From CAKVLS01 sp045605365 (GTDB lineage Bacteria > Bacillota > Clostridia > Christensenellales > UBA1242), in the NCBI GenBank assembly GCA_045605365.1, contig JAZUPV010000080.1, forward strand, positions 1 through 5,520: a stretch of 5,520 nt of DNA, given 5' to 3'. Within the stretch, counting starts at the first letter, position 1; every line of letters starts with the position of its first letter. The notes beneath the pieces were generated by a model. It was not told the origin of the DNA, searched no databases, and saw only the letters and a program-made list of their open reading frames with translations. The position numbers and the translations under genes are program-made. Below, in pieces: positions 3,550-5,520 of this stretch.

Positions 3550-5520
3550 TTAGTTTTCTTCTAATTGACTTGGGTGTTTTTTGAAGAAATCTTGTTTTGG
3601 TTCTAAGAAGTTTGGACTATGGTCTTTAGGGTTTGCCATAAAGTCATAGACTAGTTTATCTTCGTTAGCCCAGCTGAAGATTGCTCTATCTAATTTTAAG
3701 AAATCAACCAAGTTCTCTGTGCTTTTTGGAGCTACTGGGTGTAGCATTAATACCGCAACTCTTACCATATGTAGAGTGTTGATAATTGTTTGTTTTTCTA
3801 GTTCTTTGTCAGTTTCAAAACTTGCTGCATTTTTTACCCAATATTTATTGATATTGCGGATATAACTATCAAGTTCGTAACCAATCATATGAAATTTGTT
3901 TTCTTTCATAAGTTTTTCGTATTTTAACAATGACATATTGCCTTGTTTTATTACGTCAACATCTGGCTCTCCATAAGGGATAACGCCATCAAAATCTTTT
4001 TGCCATGTATAGCATAAAGTTCTAAGTACTCTGTTAAATACATTTGTAAGCAAATTACCTTCTCTAACTACTGGGTCAACTTCGTTAGGGTTAGCGTCTG
4101 GGTTGAATACTTTTGGCATAAAATTGCCGTGGTTGTTACCAACGTTCATAGCGATAAAATGCATTCTTAATTGTTCAGCCGTATAGTAGTCTAACAATTC
4201 GTGAGCAAGTGGAGCTTTTATTTTGCTACTACTACCCGCTTTTCTACCTAAGAATAACAAATGCTTGTCAGATATAATCTGTGGCATAGTTAGATTGCCG
4301 TCTGGTACATCAATAGTTGGTTTTTTGCCTTGAGAACAGAACCACATAGCTGTTTGTGCTGGTCCGTAAAAATACAAGTTATCTTCACCGATAAATTGAT
4401 AAACTTGTGAATCTTTGTCACACCAGAACTTTCTCCAATCATTGATATCTTTGCCGTTTTGAACTAGCCATTGTTTAGTAAAAGATATTGGTGCCCACAA
4501 ACTCTCTGGCCATACCCAGAAAGTAAGATTGTCACCAGCTATTTTTGGTGCTGGCAAGCCCCACTCTACATTACCAGTCAATCTAAATGGTACAAGCGTT
4601 TTGCCTGTACGGTATCTTATAGAATTTTGAGATAAAACTTCACAGGCCTTTTCTCTATCTTCTAATTTGTCAAAAACAATTGTAAAGCTTGATTTGTTGC
4701 CGTCTTGTTTGTTTTCAAATGATGGCAATTGAGCTTTTATCTTGTCAAAATCTTCTTCATATTCTTTTTTGATATAAATCTCAGGTTTTTTCAAAAACTC
4801 GTTGATTTCTTTTATAACATAACTATAAGTTGGAGTGTTTTTTGCAAGGTATGCTGTCCAATCTTTTAATAGTTCTGTATGATTGTGAAGGTCAAAATAC
4901 CAGTTGTCGATTTTTCTTAATTCTGGCTTTTCACCACTTAATACGCTAACAGGATCAATAAGTTCTTGTGGCATATATTGGTGACCTAGGTCACATTCGT
5001 CAGCATAGCCCTTTTCGCCTTGACAACCATCGATAGGACATTTACCTATAACTTGACGACCGTTAAGAAAAACGCCTAGTTTTGTATCATAAAATTGATA
5101 GGTAGATAATTTTTGCAAACAGCCATTTTCAAGTAGCTTGTTAAACAACCATTCACCAGTTTGAGCGTGTATACCGATTGCTTCGTCCATACAGCTACCA
5201 GAATATAGGTTGACGCCCATTTCTAAATTGTCAAAAGTTTGTTTTTGGTGAGCACGTTTGCTAAGAGCATACTCTTTGATACTGCCTTTAAACTCGCCAC
5301 TTTCAATAGCTTTGCGGTAGCCTTCTTCTACTGGAGAACCAAAACTATCTGTACCAGATACATGCAAAACATTTTCGTCCCCTAGTCTATCACGCAAAAA
5401 TCTCGCAAAGACGTCAGCATGAGTCCACATCATAGCATGACCGATATGTAGGGCTTTGTTGCCGTTAGGCATACCAGAAGTGATCATTGCTCTCTTTTTA
5501 AAATTAGGTCTATTTTCTAT
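3550..5520 (-). CDS. metG: Methionyl-tRNA synthetase-family protein (5' partial)
   Basis: This is a class I aminoacyl-tRNA synthetase of the MetRS type, which would charge tRNA-Met with methionine. The frame stays open to the right edge. The 11 codons before the ATG at 5487 (IENRPNFKKRA) read as the usual lead-in to the first beta strand, and that ATG has only weak AGAG-type purines ahead of it, so the true start is outside the window. Numbered from that ATG: HIGH at 14-17; LHVSGTDSFGSPVE at 41-54; a zinc knuckle CPIDGC (150-155) with DEC (163-165) and GH (168-169), probably C-C-C-H; DNWYFDL at 194-200; EWGLPAP at 308-314; and FWVWPESLWAPISF at 323-336. The KMSKS position reads GRKAGSSSK (414-422), not the consensus. 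About 85 residues (roughly 221-305) appear inserted relative to E. coli MetRS. A helical anticodon-binding region follows, and there is no C-terminal EMAP/Trbp111-type tRNA-binding domain. It is the first visible gene of the leftward operon. Confidence 0.88.
   Translation of the reverse strand: MENRPNFKKRAMITSGMPNGNKALHIGHAMMWTHADVFARFLRDRLGDENVLHVSGTDSFGSPVEEGYRKAIESGEFKGSIKEYALSKRAHQKQTFDNLEMGVNLYSGSCMDEAIGIHAQTGEWLFNKLLENGCLQKLSTYQFYDTKLGVFLNGRQVIGKCPIDGCQGEKGYADECDLGHQYMPQELIDPVSVLSGEKPELRKIDNWYFDLHNHTELLKDWTAYLAKNTPTYSYVIKEINEFLKKPEIYIKKEYEEDFDKIKAQLPSFENKQDGNKSSFTIVFDKLEDREKACEVLSQNSIRYRTGKTLVPFRLTGNVEWGLPAPKIAGDNLTFWVWPESLWAPISFTKQWLVQNGKDINDWRKFWCDKDSQVYQFIGEDNLYFYGPAQTAMWFCSQGKKPTIDVPDGNLTMPQIISDKHLLFLGRKAGSSSKIKAPLAHELLDYYTAEQLRMHFIAMNVGNNHGNFMPKVFNPDANPNEVDPVVREGNLLTNVFNRVLRTLCYTWQKDFDGVIPYGEPDVDVIKQGNMSLLKYEKLMKENKFHMIGYELDSYIRNINKYWVKNAASFETDKELEKQTIINTLHMVRVAVLMLHPVAPKSTENLVDFLKLDRAIFSWANEDKLVYDFMANPKDHSPNFLEPKQDFFKKHPSQLEEN

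Noticed and set aside
3327..3584. Plus-strand open frame of 85 codons opposite the kinase start
   Set aside because: It is antisense to the kinase and the end of the synthetase gene, has no ribosome site, and its composition reflects the complementary strand.

Overview
The window looks like a chromosomal piece of a low-GC, endospore-forming Firmicute, most likely a member of the Clostridia. The base composition is strongly AT-rich, with intergenic regions that are almost pure A/T. The SpoIIAA, SpoIIAB and sigma-F proteins are unmistakable and found only in spore formers. Shine-Dalgarno sites are mostly strong AGGAG types, and TGA is not read as a sense codon in any gene here.

Layout from left to right. 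(1) Bases 1-24 are the 5' end of a leftward tRNA gene, probably tRNA-Pro, cut by the window edge. Its sigma-A promoter (TTGACT, 17 bp, TATTAT) is preceded by A/T tracts that look like an UP element. (2) Transcribed rightward from the same AT-rich intergenic region is a compact spoIIA operon: spoIIAA, spoIIAB and sigF. The Shine-Dalgarno of each downstream gene overlaps or abuts the stop codon of the gene before it. (3) Tail to tail with sigF, one base away, lies a leftward 76-codon conserved hypothetical gene. (4) A bidirectional intrinsic terminator at about 1999-2031 lies beside it. (5) The right two thirds is a leftward operon, read from the right edge: a methionyl-tRNA synthetase-family gene (5' end outside the window), a long-form thymidylate kinase-like gene, and a FabG-like short-chain dehydrogenase/reductase that overlaps the kinase gene by 11 bases.

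How the genes work together. The spoIIA operon encodes the partner switch that restricts sigma-F activity to the forespore. SpoIIAB, an anti-sigma factor and kinase, holds sigma-F and phosphorylates SpoIIAA; dephosphorylated SpoIIAA frees sigma-F. All the key residues I can check are present. The leftward operon combines housekeeping-type functions: aminoacylation, dTTP supply and an NAD(P)H-dependent reductase. Why these three are together is not evident. The synthetase is the least ordinary protein: it has HIGH and zinc-binding signatures, an apparent insertion of roughly 85 residues, and a KMSKS loop that departs from the consensus.

I found no mobile element, CRISPR array, phage gene or clearly undescribed system. 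The best second-look items are the atypical synthetase, its partnership with the kinase and reductase, and the regulatory sequence upstream of spoIIAA. No stretch longer than 300 bases lacks a gene.
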